Shown: in pieces, positions 17,241 through 25,398 of the stretch
How the letters are laid out: each line of letters starts with the position of its first letter
Numbering within the stretch: position 1 is the first letter of the stretch
Assembly: GCA_018268835.1 (NCBI GenBank)
Contig: JAFDVU010000034.1
Location: 1 to 51,858, forward strand
From: Acidobacteriota bacterium
Lineage (GTDB): Bacteria > Acidobacteriota > Terriglobia > Bryobacterales > Bryobacteraceae
Direction: 5' to 3'
DNA length: 51,858 nt
Notes under the pieces: model-generated
Databases searched by the model: none
Told to the model about the DNA's origin: nothing
What the model saw: the letters and a program-made list of their open reading frames with translations, nothing else
Position numbers and translations under genes: made by a program

Positions 17241-18406
17241 TGCGCGATGGCGCGGATCTCGCGGATAGTGTGCTCGATCTCGTCGTCGGTGGTGTAGAAG
17301 TGCGGCGCCACCCGGATGCCGGCGTGTGGCCGGTAGTCCACCAGGATCTGGCGCCGCGCCAGTTCCTGCGTGACCTCTTTGCCGCCGGGCACATCGATCA
17401 CCACCACTCCGCCGCGCCGCCCGGGGTCGCGCGGGGAATTCACGCGGAACCCGGCTTCCAGCGCGAGTTCGATGAGGCGCTGGGTCTGCCGCACCGATTT
17501 GCTCCGGATCGCCGGCACCCCGATCTCGTCCACGATCTCGTAACCCGACCGCGCCGCGTAGAGCGCGGGCACGTTCGGCGTACCGTTCAGGAAACGGAAA
17601 ATGTCCGGCGCGTAGCGGATGGGTCCGCCTTCGAAGCCGAACGGCGATTCGTGCGCCGCCCATCCCGTGGCTGCGGGCGCGAGCTTGTCGTGGAGATCGC
17701 GGCGCACGTAAAGGTACCCCGCGCCGGGTCCGCCGCAGAGCCACTTGACGCTGCCGCCGGTGGCGAACTCCACGCCGAGCGCGCGCACGTCCACCGGCAC
17801 AGTCCCGGCGGATTGGTAAAGATCCGCGCACACCATCGCGCCCACCTCGCGCGCCCGCCGCGCGATCGCCGCCACGTCCTGCAGGTACGAACTGCGGAAC
17901 GCGACGTGGCTCACCGAGACCAGCGCGGTCTCTTCGTCGATGGCTTCGAGGATGCGCTCCACCGGCAGCGTAAAGCCGTCGTCGGAGGGCACCGTGATTA
18001 CTCGCGCGCCGCCGCGCTCGAGCCCGTGGTGAATGTAGTTGTTCGACGGAAAATTCAGGCCGTCGGTGACCAGTTTGTTGCGCCGCGCGCCCCAGTCGAA
18101 GCAGGAGCACACGATCCACTGGCAGATGGAAACGTTCTGCTGCATGACCACTTCGCCTTCACCCGCGCCGATGATGCGTCCGACCAGATTGCCCACCGCG
18201 GCCGGCATCTCCCACCAGCCCTCTTCCCAGGCGCGGATGCCGCGTTCGGCCCACGCGTCGGCGTACTCGCGCACGCGGTCGCGCGCGCGCAGCGGCATGG
18301 CGCCGAGCGAGTGGCTGACCATGTACGTGGTGTGGCTCAGGATCGGGAAGTGCGGGCGCCAGGCAAGCAGGGCGTCCTCGGTCGCGGCGCCGGAAGGAGC
18401 GGTCAT
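17237..18406 (-). CDS. PLP-dependent aminotransferase class V (kynureninase-like)
   Basis: 389 residues, fold type I. It starts with a kynureninase-like loop (THTTYMVSHSLGAMPLRA region), has NFPSNNYIHHGLERGGA, VSHVAFRSSYLQDV, CADLYQSAGTVPVDV (PLP-binding Asp) and the Schiff-base lysine in TGGSVKWLCGGPGAGYLYV. The SVKWLCGGPG pattern is that of kynureninase and related cysteine desulfurase-like proteins. No other tryptophan-degradation gene is adjacent, so the substrate is open. Co-transcribed with the membrane protein gene downstream. Confidence 0.8.
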   Translation of the reverse strand: MTAPSGAATEDALLAWRPHFPILSHTTYMVSHSLGAMPLRARDRVREYADAWAERGIRAWEEGWWEMPAAVGNLVGRIIGAGEGEVVMQQNVSICQWIVCSCFDWGARRNKLVTDGLNFPSNNYIHHGLERGGARVITVPSDDGFTLPVERILEAIDEETALVSVSHVAFRSSYLQDVAAIARRAREVGAMVCADLYQSAGTVPVDVRALGVEFATGGSVKWLCGGPGAGYLYVRRDLHDKLAPAATGWAAHESPFGFEGGPIRYAPDIFRFLNGTPNVPALYAARSGYEIVDEIGVPAIRSKSVRQTQRLIELALEAGFRVNSPRDPGRRGGVVVIDVPGGKEVTQELARRQILVDYRPHAGIRVAPHFYTTDDEIEHTIREIRAIAQ

Positions 18407-18448
18407 GCGTCCTATGGTATCGCCCTGCCGCGCGGGGCTGAGCGGGCG

Positions 18449-18868
18449 CTAATCCGGCAGCAGCGCCGGTATGACGCGGTTGCCGTTGCGGCGGTAGATG
18501 CGGAAGCCCGAGTCCAGCGTGAAGACCTCGCCATCCGGGTGGAGTTCCGACAGCCGTACCAGGCAGGCGTCGGCTAATGACATGGGACGGTTGCGGTATC
18601 GGCGCATCAAGGCGCGCAAATCGGCCTGCTGCTCTTCGAGATCGATCGCCAGGCGTATCGCGCCCCGCTCCAGCAGTGCAAAGAGCAGGTCCGCGCCACG
18701 CCCCTCGCGCTTCAGAAGGAATGCCGCTTCCGTGAGCACCGGCTCACAGGTGAGCATGGGAGGGCGAAAGAGCTTCCACTGCTCGCAGACCCACGAGTGA
18801 TGGCGAAGGCCCGCCGCCAGGAAACTCACCAGAGGGCCGGTGTCGAGCAGTCCCTGACCTTGCTTCAC
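18449..18868 (-). CDS. PIN-domain toxin (VapC-like)
   Basis: 139 residues starting GTG 18868 in a GTGA overlap with the antitoxin gene. PIN acid residues: LLDTGPLVSFL near the N-terminus, an Glu in VLTEAAFLL, SLADACLVRLSE, and FTLDSGFRIYRR at the C-terminus. PIN toxins are RNases that cut tRNA or rRNA. Standard arrangement with antitoxin upstream. Confidence 0.85.
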   Translation of the reverse strand: MKQGQGLLDTGPLVSFLAAGLRHHSWVCEQWKLFRPPMLTCEPVLTEAAFLLKREGRGADLLFALLERGAIRLAIDLEEQQADLRALMRRYRNRPMSLADACLVRLSELHPDGEVFTLDSGFRIYRRNGNRVIPALLPD

Positions 18869-19107
18869 TCCCCGAACCCTTTCATGTATTTGGGGTTGTG
18901 AGCCAGATCCTTGGGCAGGCCTTTGACGGATCCGGCGAGGTCTTGAGCAAGGTCAAAGCACGATAGTTCTCCTGACGCGGGCCGGCGGCGTAGCGCGTGC
19001 TGGAGACTGTCGCGTATGAGGGCGGACCTTGTCACGCGCCTCGCCTTCGCCTCGCGTGCCAGTTGAGCGAGGAGGTCCTCCGGCAACTTGAGCGAGATCG
19101 TTCGCAT
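18865..19107 (-). CDS. Ribbon-helix-helix antitoxin
   Basis: 80 residues from ATG 19107 (a GTG two codons upstream is possible). The N-terminus MRTISLKLPEDLLAQLAREAKARRVTRS is a CopG/MetJ-type ribbon-helix-helix DNA-binding domain; the C-terminal half (SVKGLPKDLAHNPKYMKGFGE) would neutralise the PIN toxin. Expected to autorepress the pair from the 65-base gap shared with the nitrilase gene. Confidence 0.83.
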   Translation of the reverse strand: MRTISLKLPEDLLAQLAREAKARRVTRSALIRDSLQHALRRRPASGELSCFDLAQDLAGSVKGLPKDLAHNPKYMKGFGE

Positions 19108-19171
19108 ACTCACAGGGTATTACCCGCCATATTCTCGCGCAATACCGACCTGGGGAAGGTAATATGAGGGA

Positions 19172-20071
19172 ATGAGCACAGCGCGGGTCGCCGTGGTGCA
19201 GGCCGGGTCGGTGGCATTCGATTCCGCCGCCACGCTGGACAAAGCCGAACACTGGATCGCGCAGGCCGCCGCGGCCGGCGCGCGGCTCGTACTGTTCCCC
19301 GAAGCTTTCGTCGGCGGATACCCCAAGGGCGAGGATTTCGGCGCCCGCGTCGGCTGGCGCACGCCGGAAGGGCGCGACCTTTTCGCGCGCTATCACGCCG
19401 CCGCCATCGACGTGCCCGGTCCCGCGACCGGGCGTCTCGGCGCAGCCGCCCGCGCGCATGGCGTCTGGCTCGCCGTCGGGGTCATCGAGCGCGAAGGCGG
19501 TACGCTCTACTGCACCGTGCTGTTCTTCTCTCCCGAGGGCGTGCTCGCCGGCAGGCATCGCAAAGTGATGCCCACCGCCATGGAGCGCCTCATCTGGGGC
19601 TTCGGCGACGGCAGCACGCTGCCCGTGCTGGATACCGGATTCGGACGCGCCGGCGCCGTCATCTGCTGGGAAAACTACATGCCGCTCTTGCGCGCCGCCA
19701 TGTATGCCAAGGGAACCGAGATCTATTGCGCGGCTACCGTGGACGATCGCGAGCAGTGGATCCCTACCATCCGCCACATCGCGCTCGAGGGCCGCTGCTA
19801 CGTCCTTTCCGCGTGCCAGTACGTCGAGGGCCTGATCCGCGGCGGCAGCGCCATCGTGGATCCGCTCGGCAACGTGCTCGCCGGTCCCGAGTACGGGCGC
19901 GAGTGCGTGCTCACGGCGGAGATCGACACCGCGCGCATCGCCGCCGGCAAGTTCGATCTCGACGTCACCGGTCACTACGCGCGCCCCGACCTGTTCCGCC
20001 TTGCGGTCAACGAAGCTCCGTTATCCGCCGTTACTTTCATCGCCGATCCCACACGAGAACCTCATGATTGA
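19172..20071 (+). CDS. Carbon-nitrogen hydrolase, nitrilase type
   Basis: 299 residues with the complete catalytic triad of the nitrilase superfamily: Glu44 in LFPEAFVGGYP, Lys131 in GRHRKVMPTAMERLIWGFGDGS and Cys165 in GAVICWENYMPLLR. The TAMERLIWGFGDGS stretch after the Lys and ICWENYMPL are typical of true nitrilases (branch 1) rather than amidases or Nit/Fhit proteins. It would convert a nitrile to a carboxylate and ammonia; substrate unknown. The stop overlaps the next start by eight bases, so it heads a plus-strand operon. Confidence 0.87.
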   Translation: MSTARVAVVQAGSVAFDSAATLDKAEHWIAQAAAAGARLVLFPEAFVGGYPKGEDFGARVGWRTPEGRDLFARYHAAAIDVPGPATGRLGAAARAHGVWLAVGVIEREGGTLYCTVLFFSPEGVLAGRHRKVMPTAMERLIWGFGDGSTLPVLDTGFGRAGAVICWENYMPLLRAAMYAKGTEIYCAATVDDREQWIPTIRHIALEGRCYVLSACQYVEGLIRGGSAIVDPLGNVLAGPEYGRECVLTAEIDTARIAAGKFDLDVTGHYARPDLFRLAVNEAPLSAVTFIADPTREPHD

Positions 20072-20873
20072 ACCCGCACATTACACCTGCTACCGCGCCG
20101 CCGGACCCATTGTCGTGGACGGCCGCCTCGATGAGCCGAGTTGGCGCCTCGCGCCAAAGAGCACGCCGTTCGTCGATATCGTCACCGGCGAACCCGCGTG
20201 GTTCGACACCCGCGTCGCTCTGCTCTGGGACGACGAACATCTCTATTTCGGCTTCCAGGCCGAGGAGAACGACGTCTGGGGCACGATGACCACGCGCGAT
20301 TCGAAGATCTGGGAAGAGAACGACCTCGAAGTCTTCATTGGCGGATCCGACGCCTACTACGAATTTGAGATCAACTGCCTCAATACGGTTTACGAAGTTT
20401 TCTGGATCTGGAAGGACATCCACCGCCCCGGCGGACGCTACTGGGGGCGCCCGGAGTTCGACCCCGCGACGCAGCGCACCATGGTGCTCGACGGCGTCGG
20501 CGGCCACGTCCACGAGCGCGGCGAGCGTTGGGGCTTCCTCGACTGGGACTACCCCGGCATGCGCAGCGCCGTGCACGTCGATGGCGTCGTCAACAGCCGC
20601 ACCCGCACCGATCGCGGCTGGACCGTGGAACTTGCCTTCCCCTGGCGCGGGCTCGTGGACATCGCCGACGGCCGCTCGCTGCCGCCGAAGCCCGGCGACG
20701 TCTGGCGCATCGACTGCTCGCGCTTCGAGAAGATCGGACGCAACGGGGAAGTGCTCGATCCCTGCGTGGGCTGGACCTGGAACCGCCACGGACACTACGA
20801 TTCGCACATCCCCGAGGTCTTTCCGTACGTGACTTTCTCCGACCTGCGAGTGGATCAAGTGGGCACGCTATGA
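20064..20873 (+). CDS. CBM9-like carbohydrate-binding protein, no signal peptide
   Basis: 269 residues from ATG 20064. The fold signature of the CBM9/DOMON-like family is clear: GPIVVDGRLDEPSWRLAPKS, VALLWDDEHLYFGFQAEEND, IWEENDLEVFIGGSDAYYEFEIN, and WTVELAFPWRGLVDI. Such proteins bind sugar ends or haem-like ligands. No export signal is visible, unlike most family members. It overlaps the nitrilase gene and precedes a membrane protein gene, so it is likely part of one transcription unit. Precise role unknown. Confidence 0.8.
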   Translation: MIEPAHYTCYRAAGPIVVDGRLDEPSWRLAPKSTPFVDIVTGEPAWFDTRVALLWDDEHLYFGFQAEENDVWGTMTTRDSKIWEENDLEVFIGGSDAYYEFEINCLNTVYEVFWIWKDIHRPGGRYWGRPEFDPATQRTMVLDGVGGHVHERGERWGFLDWDYPGMRSAVHVDGVVNSRTRTDRGWTVELAFPWRGLVDIADGRSLPPKPGDVWRIDCSRFEKIGRNGEVLDPCVGWTWNRHGHYDSHIPEVFPYVTFSDLRVDQVGTL

Positions 20874-20880
20874 TGGGCTT

Positions 20881-21900
20881 GTGATCGCCGCCGAGCCGAC
20901 ACAGCGCCGCCGGATTCCCGCGTGGCTGCCGCAGGTGTTGGGGTACACCGTTTCGGCGGCGTGCCTGGCCTGGGTCCTCCACGGCTACGATTTCCATCAA
21001 CTCGCCAGCGATTTCCGCACGCTCGATTGGCGGTGGGTGGGGCTGGCCGTGATCGCCGACCTGGTGGTGTATGTGTGCCACGGCTGGCGCTGGCAGACCC
21101 TGCTCGCACCGGTGGCGCAGCTCAGTTTCTGGCGCACCGTACAGAGCATCTACATCGGCCTCTTCGCCAACGAAGTGCTGCCGCTGCGCCCCGGAGAAGT
21201 GATCCGCTGTTACCTGCTGGCTTACTGGAACGACATGCGCTTTTCGGTGGGACTGGCGTCGGCGGCGCTGGAGCGCGTGATCGACGGCATCTGGCTGCTG
21301 GTCGCGTTCATCCTCACCGCCGCGTTCGCCCGGGGGATGCCCCGGGAGATCGAGTTCGCCGGCGAAGCCATGGGCGTGGGGCTGCTGGTTGCGGTCGTGC
21401 TGTTCGCCTGGGTGCTGCGCCACCATCATCACGCGCACGCGGTTTTCAAGGAGAGCCGCTGGTCCGCCGTCGTGCGCCACATCATCGAAGGTCTGCAATT
21501 GATGGGCAACCGCAGGACGCTGGCGCTCACCAGCCTGATCAGCGTGGTTTACTTCGCCCTGCAAGTGGTCACGATGTGGGCGCTGATGAAGGCCTACGCG
21601 CTGGATTATTCGATCCTGGTCGCCGGTGGCGTGCTGGCCATCGTACGGCTGGGAACGCTGGTGCCCAATGCGCCCGGAAACGTGGGCCTGGTGAATGCGT
21701 CCGTCGTAGTGGCGCTGCGCCTGTTTGAAAGCAGCGAGGGCGATGCCAAAGGCTTCTCGCTGGTCTACCTGGTGGCGCAGACCCTGCCCCTGCTGATCGG
21801 CGGCGCCATCGCTACCGCGCTCACCGGTCTCAACATCGGGGAACTGCGCGACCACGCCCGTGCGCGTGCCGCGCAGCACGCCCGCCGCGGCGCAGCGTAA
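20881..21900 (+). CDS. AglD/LPG-synthase-transmembrane-type (UPF0104) protein
   Basis: 339 residues from GTG 20881, about eight membrane helices. YIGLFANEVLPLRPGEVIRCYLL, ASAALERVIDGIWLL and RLGTLVPNAPGNVGLVNASVV are hallmark motifs of the lysylphosphatidylglycerol synthase transmembrane region/UPF0104 family, thought to move or modify lipid-linked molecules. The soluble aminoacyl-transferase domain of MprF is absent. A histidine run (RHHHHAHA) lies in a loop around residue 181. The stop overlaps the ATG of the metallopeptidase gene. Confidence 0.8.
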   Translation: MIAAEPTQRRRIPAWLPQVLGYTVSAACLAWVLHGYDFHQLASDFRTLDWRWVGLAVIADLVVYVCHGWRWQTLLAPVAQLSFWRTVQSIYIGLFANEVLPLRPGEVIRCYLLAYWNDMRFSVGLASAALERVIDGIWLLVAFILTAAFARGMPREIEFAGEAMGVGLLVAVVLFAWVLRHHHHAHAVFKESRWSAVVRHIIEGLQLMGNRRTLALTSLISVVYFALQVVTMWALMKAYALDYSILVAGGVLAIVRLGTLVPNAPGNVGLVNASVVVALRLFESSEGDAKGFSLVYLVAQTLPLLIGGAIATALTGLNIGELRDHARARAAQHARRGAA

Positions 21901-22259
21901 TGCTTCCTCCCGACGAGTTCGACTGCATCGTGGAGGACGGACTCCGGCTGATTCCGCGGCGCTTCCGCCGGCTCATGCGCAACGTGGCCATCGTCGTGGA
22001 GACCGACCCGCCGCGCCCCGGATTGCTCGGCCTCTACCAGGGCCGCCCGCTGGCCCAGCGCAGCGTGTTCGAAAGCTTCGCGCTGCCCGACAAGATCACG
22101 ATTTACCAGAGCACGCACGAACGCCTGGCGCGTTCGCCGGACGAACTGCGGCAGATGGTGGCCGATACCGTCTGGCACGAGATCGCGCACCATTTCGGCA
22201 TGGACGAACGGCGCGTGCGCCGCGCGGAGCGCGCTCGGCGGGAGCGGGGCCGGCGTTAG
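21900..22259 (+). CDS. Zincin-like metallopeptidase (PF06262 type)
   Basis: 119 residues starting at ATG 21900 in a TAATG overlap. The zinc site is VWHEIAHHFGMDERRVRRAE; upstream PRPGLLGLYQGRPL and LPDKITIYQSTHERLA are typical of the small single-domain zincin family, whose physiological substrates are unknown. Its 3' two thirds are duplicated at 23175-23419. Ends against the convergent PIN gene (four-base overlap). Confidence 0.85.
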   Translation: MLPPDEFDCIVEDGLRLIPRRFRRLMRNVAIVVETDPPRPGLLGLYQGRPLAQRSVFESFALPDKITIYQSTHERLARSPDELRQMVADTVWHEIAHHFGMDERRVRRAERARRERGRR

Positions 22260-22678
22260 GAATCGGCCCAGGGATCGATCACTCGCACGCCGCAGTGCTC
22301 GAAGTCAGCGGTATTCCGTGTCGCCACTGCTGCGCGATGCAGACGCGCAATCGCCGCGATCATCGCATCGAACTGCGAAATCGGCCGGCCCGCCGCGGCG
22401 CGTGCCGTCGCAATGCCGGCAAATACTCGGGCGGCGCCTTCGTCGAAGGGCAGGACGCGCCCATCGAACTGTTCCGCGAACATCTTTTCGACGGCGGCCA
22501 GCAACTTCGTCCTGCGCTTCCCCGCGGGAAGCGCCTCAATGCCGTAGAGCACCTCTGCCACCGTGATTGCCGTTGTGTATATGTCTGAAGGCGGTTGTGC
22601 AGCCAGCCAATGGAGCACCGCGCCGGAAGGCTGCGGCCGTAGCACTTCCGAGAGTACATTGGTATCGAGTACGGTCAC
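22256..22678 (-). CDS. PIN-domain toxin (FitB/VapC-like)
   Basis: 140 residues from GTG 22678. Acidic PIN motifs: TVLDTNVLSEVLRPQP, TVAEVLYGIEAL, PISQFDAMIAAIARLH and ATRNTADFEHCGVRVIDPW. The N-terminal VLDTNVLSE and C-terminal TRNTADFE-GV-VIDPW are characteristic of the FitB branch. GTGA overlap with the antitoxin gene upstream. Inserted between the metallopeptidase gene and the hemL scrap. Confidence 0.88.
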   Translation of the reverse strand: MTVLDTNVLSEVLRPQPSGAVLHWLAAQPPSDIYTTAITVAEVLYGIEALPAGKRRTKLLAAVEKMFAEQFDGRVLPFDEGAARVFAGIATARAAAGRPISQFDAMIAAIARLHRAAVATRNTADFEHCGVRVIDPWADS

Positions 22679-22923
22679 TTGTGGAGGGCCGGCGGGCGGC
22701 GAATCCTCTCACGGCGCGGGAGGGAGAGTTCGACCCCGCCGAACGGTTCTACGTACCGGCGGATCGACTCGGCGAGGTTGGTCCGGCGGATGCCTGTCGC
22801 ACTGAGTTCGGCGCGCAGGATTTCGCGTGCCTCCTCCTCCATGGAGCGGCCATGACGGGCCGCGCGCAAGCGCAGTTTCGCTTTGACGGCGTCGTCCAAC
22901 CGGCGTATCGTGATGCTCGCCAC
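22675..22923 (-). CDS. FitA-like antitoxin
   Basis: 82 residues from GTG 22923: ASITIRRLDDAVKAKLRLRAARHGRSMEEEAREILRAEL is the FitA-type ribbon-helix-helix domain. A longer frame opens at ATG 22944, but the family start is at ASITIR. The C-terminal tail (YVEPFGGVELSLPRRERIRRPPA) contains the toxin-binding segment. Probably represses its own operon. Confidence 0.85.
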   Translation of the reverse strand: MASITIRRLDDAVKAKLRLRAARHGRSMEEEAREILRAELSATGIRRTNLAESIRRYVEPFGGVELSLPRRERIRRPPALHK

Positions 22924-22989
22924 GACCTCATGATAGCACTGCAATCACCAGGCCCCGTCGGGCCTGCAATCCCGTGCCAACACGGCCTT

Positions 22990-23173
22990 CCCCTACGCCG
23001 CGAACGCTTCCTTCGCCGCCGCCACCGTTCGATCGATATCCTCGTCCGAGTGCGCCGCCCCCAGAAACGCCGCCTCGAACTGCGACGGCGCCAGGTACAC
23101 GCCGCGCTCCAGCATCGCGCGGAAGAAACGGCCGAAGCGCGCCGTGTCGCTCTTCTTCGCGCTGTCCCAATCG
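22990..23173 (-). pseudogene. 3'-terminal fragment of hemL (duplicate)
   Basis: These 184 bases match 29367-29550 with about 15 differences by eye (about 92%). In the hemL frame they encode an undamaged C-terminal tail ([17 protein letters not shown] ... EAFAA, stop included) but nothing of the rest of the enzyme. At 23173-23175 the match ends abruptly and metallopeptidase sequence starts. Not expected to be functional. Confidence 0.88.
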
Positions 23174-23174
23174 T

Positions 23175-23419
23175 CGCGTCCCGGCCTGGCCGTCTACCAG
23201 GGCCGTCCGCTGGCGCAGCGCAGTGTGTTCGAGAGCTTCGCGCTGCCCAACAAGATCACCATCTACCAGGGCCCGCACGAGCGCCTGTCGCGGTCGATGG
23301 ATGAGCCGCGGCAGATGGTGGCGGACACGGTCCGGCACGAGATCGCGCATCACTTCGGGATGGACGAGCGGCGCGTCCGGCGCGCGGAGCGGATGCGGCG
23401 CGGGCGGGGACGGCATTAG
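23175..23419 (+). pseudogene. 3' fragment of the zincin-like metallopeptidase gene (duplicate)
   Basis: Encodes [20 protein letters not shown] ... HEIAHHFGMDERRVRRAERM to the stop, homologous to the last about 80 codons of the gene at 21900-22259, with one codon fewer and several substitutions. The HExxH zinc site is retained. A GTG at 23144 inside the hemL scrap could open a 91-codon chimeric frame, so a product cannot be excluded, but the N-terminal part of the family is missing. Confidence 0.8.
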
Positions 23420-23637
23420 GCTGAGGCGCGGAATGCTGATTGAAAGGGGGCCACATCTTCTATTCGCGGTCGGGTAATGCTCCCGAGTCGGCAAACCCTG
23501 CTGTGTCGGGCGCGGAGCCCCTCCGTCGGCATGTCACCGGCGCGCGTTTTACGACCAGGTGCCACGGATGCCATTCGACGGTGACGCTACATTGCGTCCG
23601 GGACACCACTGTGAGTTCTGCAATGCCGCGATAGCGG

Positions 23638-23850
23638 GTGCCAGTGGCCCGCACCCTGATATCTGCTCTCCTGTTCGTTGCCGCCGCCCTCGGGTTGTAC
23701 GCCCTGATCACGATTCGTTTCGCGCTTGACCTGCACGTCCTCCGCAGCAAAAAGGCACGGGCCGACGCAGAACACCGCACCCGGCTTCTTGTTCATCTGT
23801 GGCTGTCCCTTTCTCCGCAGTCTGCGCGGCACCCGCTGACGACTCGGTAA
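23638..23850 (+). CDS. Possible small membrane protein
   Basis: A 70-codon frame from GTG 23638 encodes one strongly hydrophobic helix, about residues 6-30 (TLISALLFVAAALGLYALIT), followed by a basic segment HVLRSKKARADAEHR. No ribosome-binding site is evident and the last 20 residues look non-native. A terminator-like hairpin follows 40 bases after the stop. Frames on the opposite strand are equally open, so this is only a candidate. Confidence 0.25.
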   Translation: MPVARTLISALLFVAAALGLYALITIRFALDLHVLRSKKARADAEHRTRLLVHLWLSLSPQSARHPLTTR

Positions 23851-23890
23851 GCGGTTCGCCAAGGTTTGCAGCTACGACCGTGCCGGCGAA

Positions 23891-23925
23891 GGCCGCAGCA
23901 TAAAGCCGGTCAGGCGGCCGTTTTT
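23891..23925 (+). terminator. Possible terminator on the plus strand
   Basis: GGCCGC (23891-23896) pairs with GCGGCC (23914-23919), followed by G and five T residues. It would end a plus-strand transcript, for example of the small frame at 23638-23850. Confidence 0.4.
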
Positions 23926-23958
23926 CCCTCTCTCGCGGAACGCCACGCAGGACAGCAC

Positions 23959-25398
23959 TTACTTGATACCGACCCTTATCGCGCGCGATCCGATCGCGCC
24001 AGACCCGGCATCGCGAGCGACCACCCGCAATTCCGCGGCGCCAGCGGGAAGTTCAATGCTTTGTGGAACGGATTGCCGGTGGGAGGCGAGCCCTCTCGAA
24101 GGTACCCGGATCTCCGCCCGGGAGCCCGATGCCAGACGTTCTCCGTTCGAATCGAAGAACGCGAATATGATGTCGAGCACGCTCGTATCGCCTCCTGTCG
24201 TAAGTGGCGCCAGTTGTCGCGGGTCGAACTTGACAATGCATCGCAAGAAAGTCGCGGTCTGACTCTCGGTATGAGCCTCGATCGCCAGCCCCGTGGCTTC
24301 GAGTGGGGTCTCGAAACCTGCCTCCGCCGCCCTCAAGCGTGCCTGCGAGGAGATCAGCCTAGGGGCATCGAAAACGTAACGCCGGGCAATGAGGCTCGCG
24401 TTCGACCGGTCCCCGGCGGCAACCGTGAGTGTGTGGACGCCTCGATCGCCGCTGCAGGAGCGCTTCCACGTTAGCCTTGCGAAGCAGCGGCAATCGGCGT
24501 CGGCGGCCTTCACCACTTGCGAAGGCTCTCCGCCATAGAAAGTCCTGCCGCCCGTAAACTCCGCCCAGCGGTCCTGTTTCCGTGCCGCCGTCGTCTCGGG
24601 AACCGGATAGATCGCCATGTCCGCACGCTCCAGCGCCGCCATCGTCGCCAGCCACAGGGCCGAGTTCCGCGAATCCCCCTGATCGGCAGCCATCGACAAC
24701 GCTGGAGCAACCCACACCAGCGCCTTCCTGCCATGAATCGCGGCCAAGTGGTTTCCTACTCCCTGGAGGACTTCCAACGTTCTCGAAACCATGTCCAGCG
24801 AGTCGAACTGCACGACGGAATGCGTATTCAGCCTCGGCATCATGTCATATTTAGAGAGAGCCCGCTGTACGTCCTGCTGCGGCGCCTGAACCACGCGAAC
24901 GCCGCTGCCATCGACGAGAACATCGCGAAGCACGTCGAAGTCGGCCCGGCCGCCATTCCCGTACGAGTAAACCGCGACCGGGGCGTCGGCAGGCAAGTCC
25001 CGCAGCAGATGTCTGACACGCAGCTTCAGGGCCTGTGTGTCCGGTTGGAGGCCGCCCGGCAGGAAGGAAGTCCTGTCGAGCAGCACAGCCACAACAGGGA
25101 CGCTTTCTGCCGTGTCCGCGCAGCCAAAAACCTCACGAGAAAGAACCGGTTGTGGCCGGCGGTCTTCCTGAAGCGAAATCGAGGGCACGAGGGCGGCTAG
25201 GCCCCCGCCCGGTTGCTTGTGTGGAATCACTTCCACCACACCCGGCTCCATGCAAATATATGGGCTGTACTTGTCCTCGCGCTCGGCGCCGCGCTCTTGC
25301 CCCATAGCATGCGAAGTCGAAACTAGGCTCAAAAGCAACAAATGCCCGAATCCAGCCCAAACGCGTCCCCGATGCCGCCTCAGGACTGCGATCCACAT
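23959..25398 (-). CDS. VWFA-related exported protein (acidobacterial type)
   Basis: 479 residues from ATG 25398, which overlaps the stop of the glycosyltransferase gene (TGATG). A basic N-terminus and hydrophobic run (GRVWAGFGHLLLLSLVSTSHAMGQ) indicate export. A von Willebrand A-like domain spans about residues 95-300: VPVVAVLLDRTSFLPGG replaces the metal-site strand (DxSxS reduced to DRTSF), then VAVYSYGNG and AIHGRKALVWVAPAL. The domain layout resembles the VWFA-related domain described from Acidobacteria (TIGR03436). The C-terminal 150 residues look like beta-sandwich repeats. Likely an extracytoplasmic binding or adhesion protein; partner unknown. Confidence 0.75.
   Translation of the reverse strand: MWIAVLRRHRGRVWAGFGHLLLLSLVSTSHAMGQERGAEREDKYSPYICMEPGVVEVIPHKQPGGGLAALVPSISLQEDRRPQPVLSREVFGCADTAESVPVVAVLLDRTSFLPGGLQPDTQALKLRVRHLLRDLPADAPVAVYSYGNGGRADFDVLRDVLVDGSGVRVVQAPQQDVQRALSKYDMMPRLNTHSVVQFDSLDMVSRTLEVLQGVGNHLAAIHGRKALVWVAPALSMAADQGDSRNSALWLATMAALERADMAIYPVPETTAARKQDRWAEFTGGRTFYGGEPSQVVKAADADCRCFARLTWKRSCSGDRGVHTLTVAAGDRSNASLIARRYVFDAPRLISSQARLRAAEAGFETPLEATGLAIEAHTESQTATFLRCIVKFDPRQLAPLTTGGDTSVLDIIFAFFDSNGERLASGSRAEIRVPSRGLASHRQSVPQSIELPAGAAELRVVARDAGSGAIGSRAIRVGIK

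Larger units (their letters stand above)
23420..23958. other. Low-information stretch with one possible small gene
   Basis: About 540 bases between the metallopeptidase scrap and the VWFA-related gene. Overlapping open frames exist on both strands and none resembles a known family. The only structured parts are the possible membrane-peptide frame at 23638-23850 and the hairpin at 23891-23925, both described separately. Base composition is less GC-extreme than in the flanking core genes. Confidence 0.5.

Noticed and set aside
20881..21900. MprF-type lysylphosphatidylglycerol synthase
   Set aside because: Only the transmembrane part is present; the aminoacyl transferase domain is missing.
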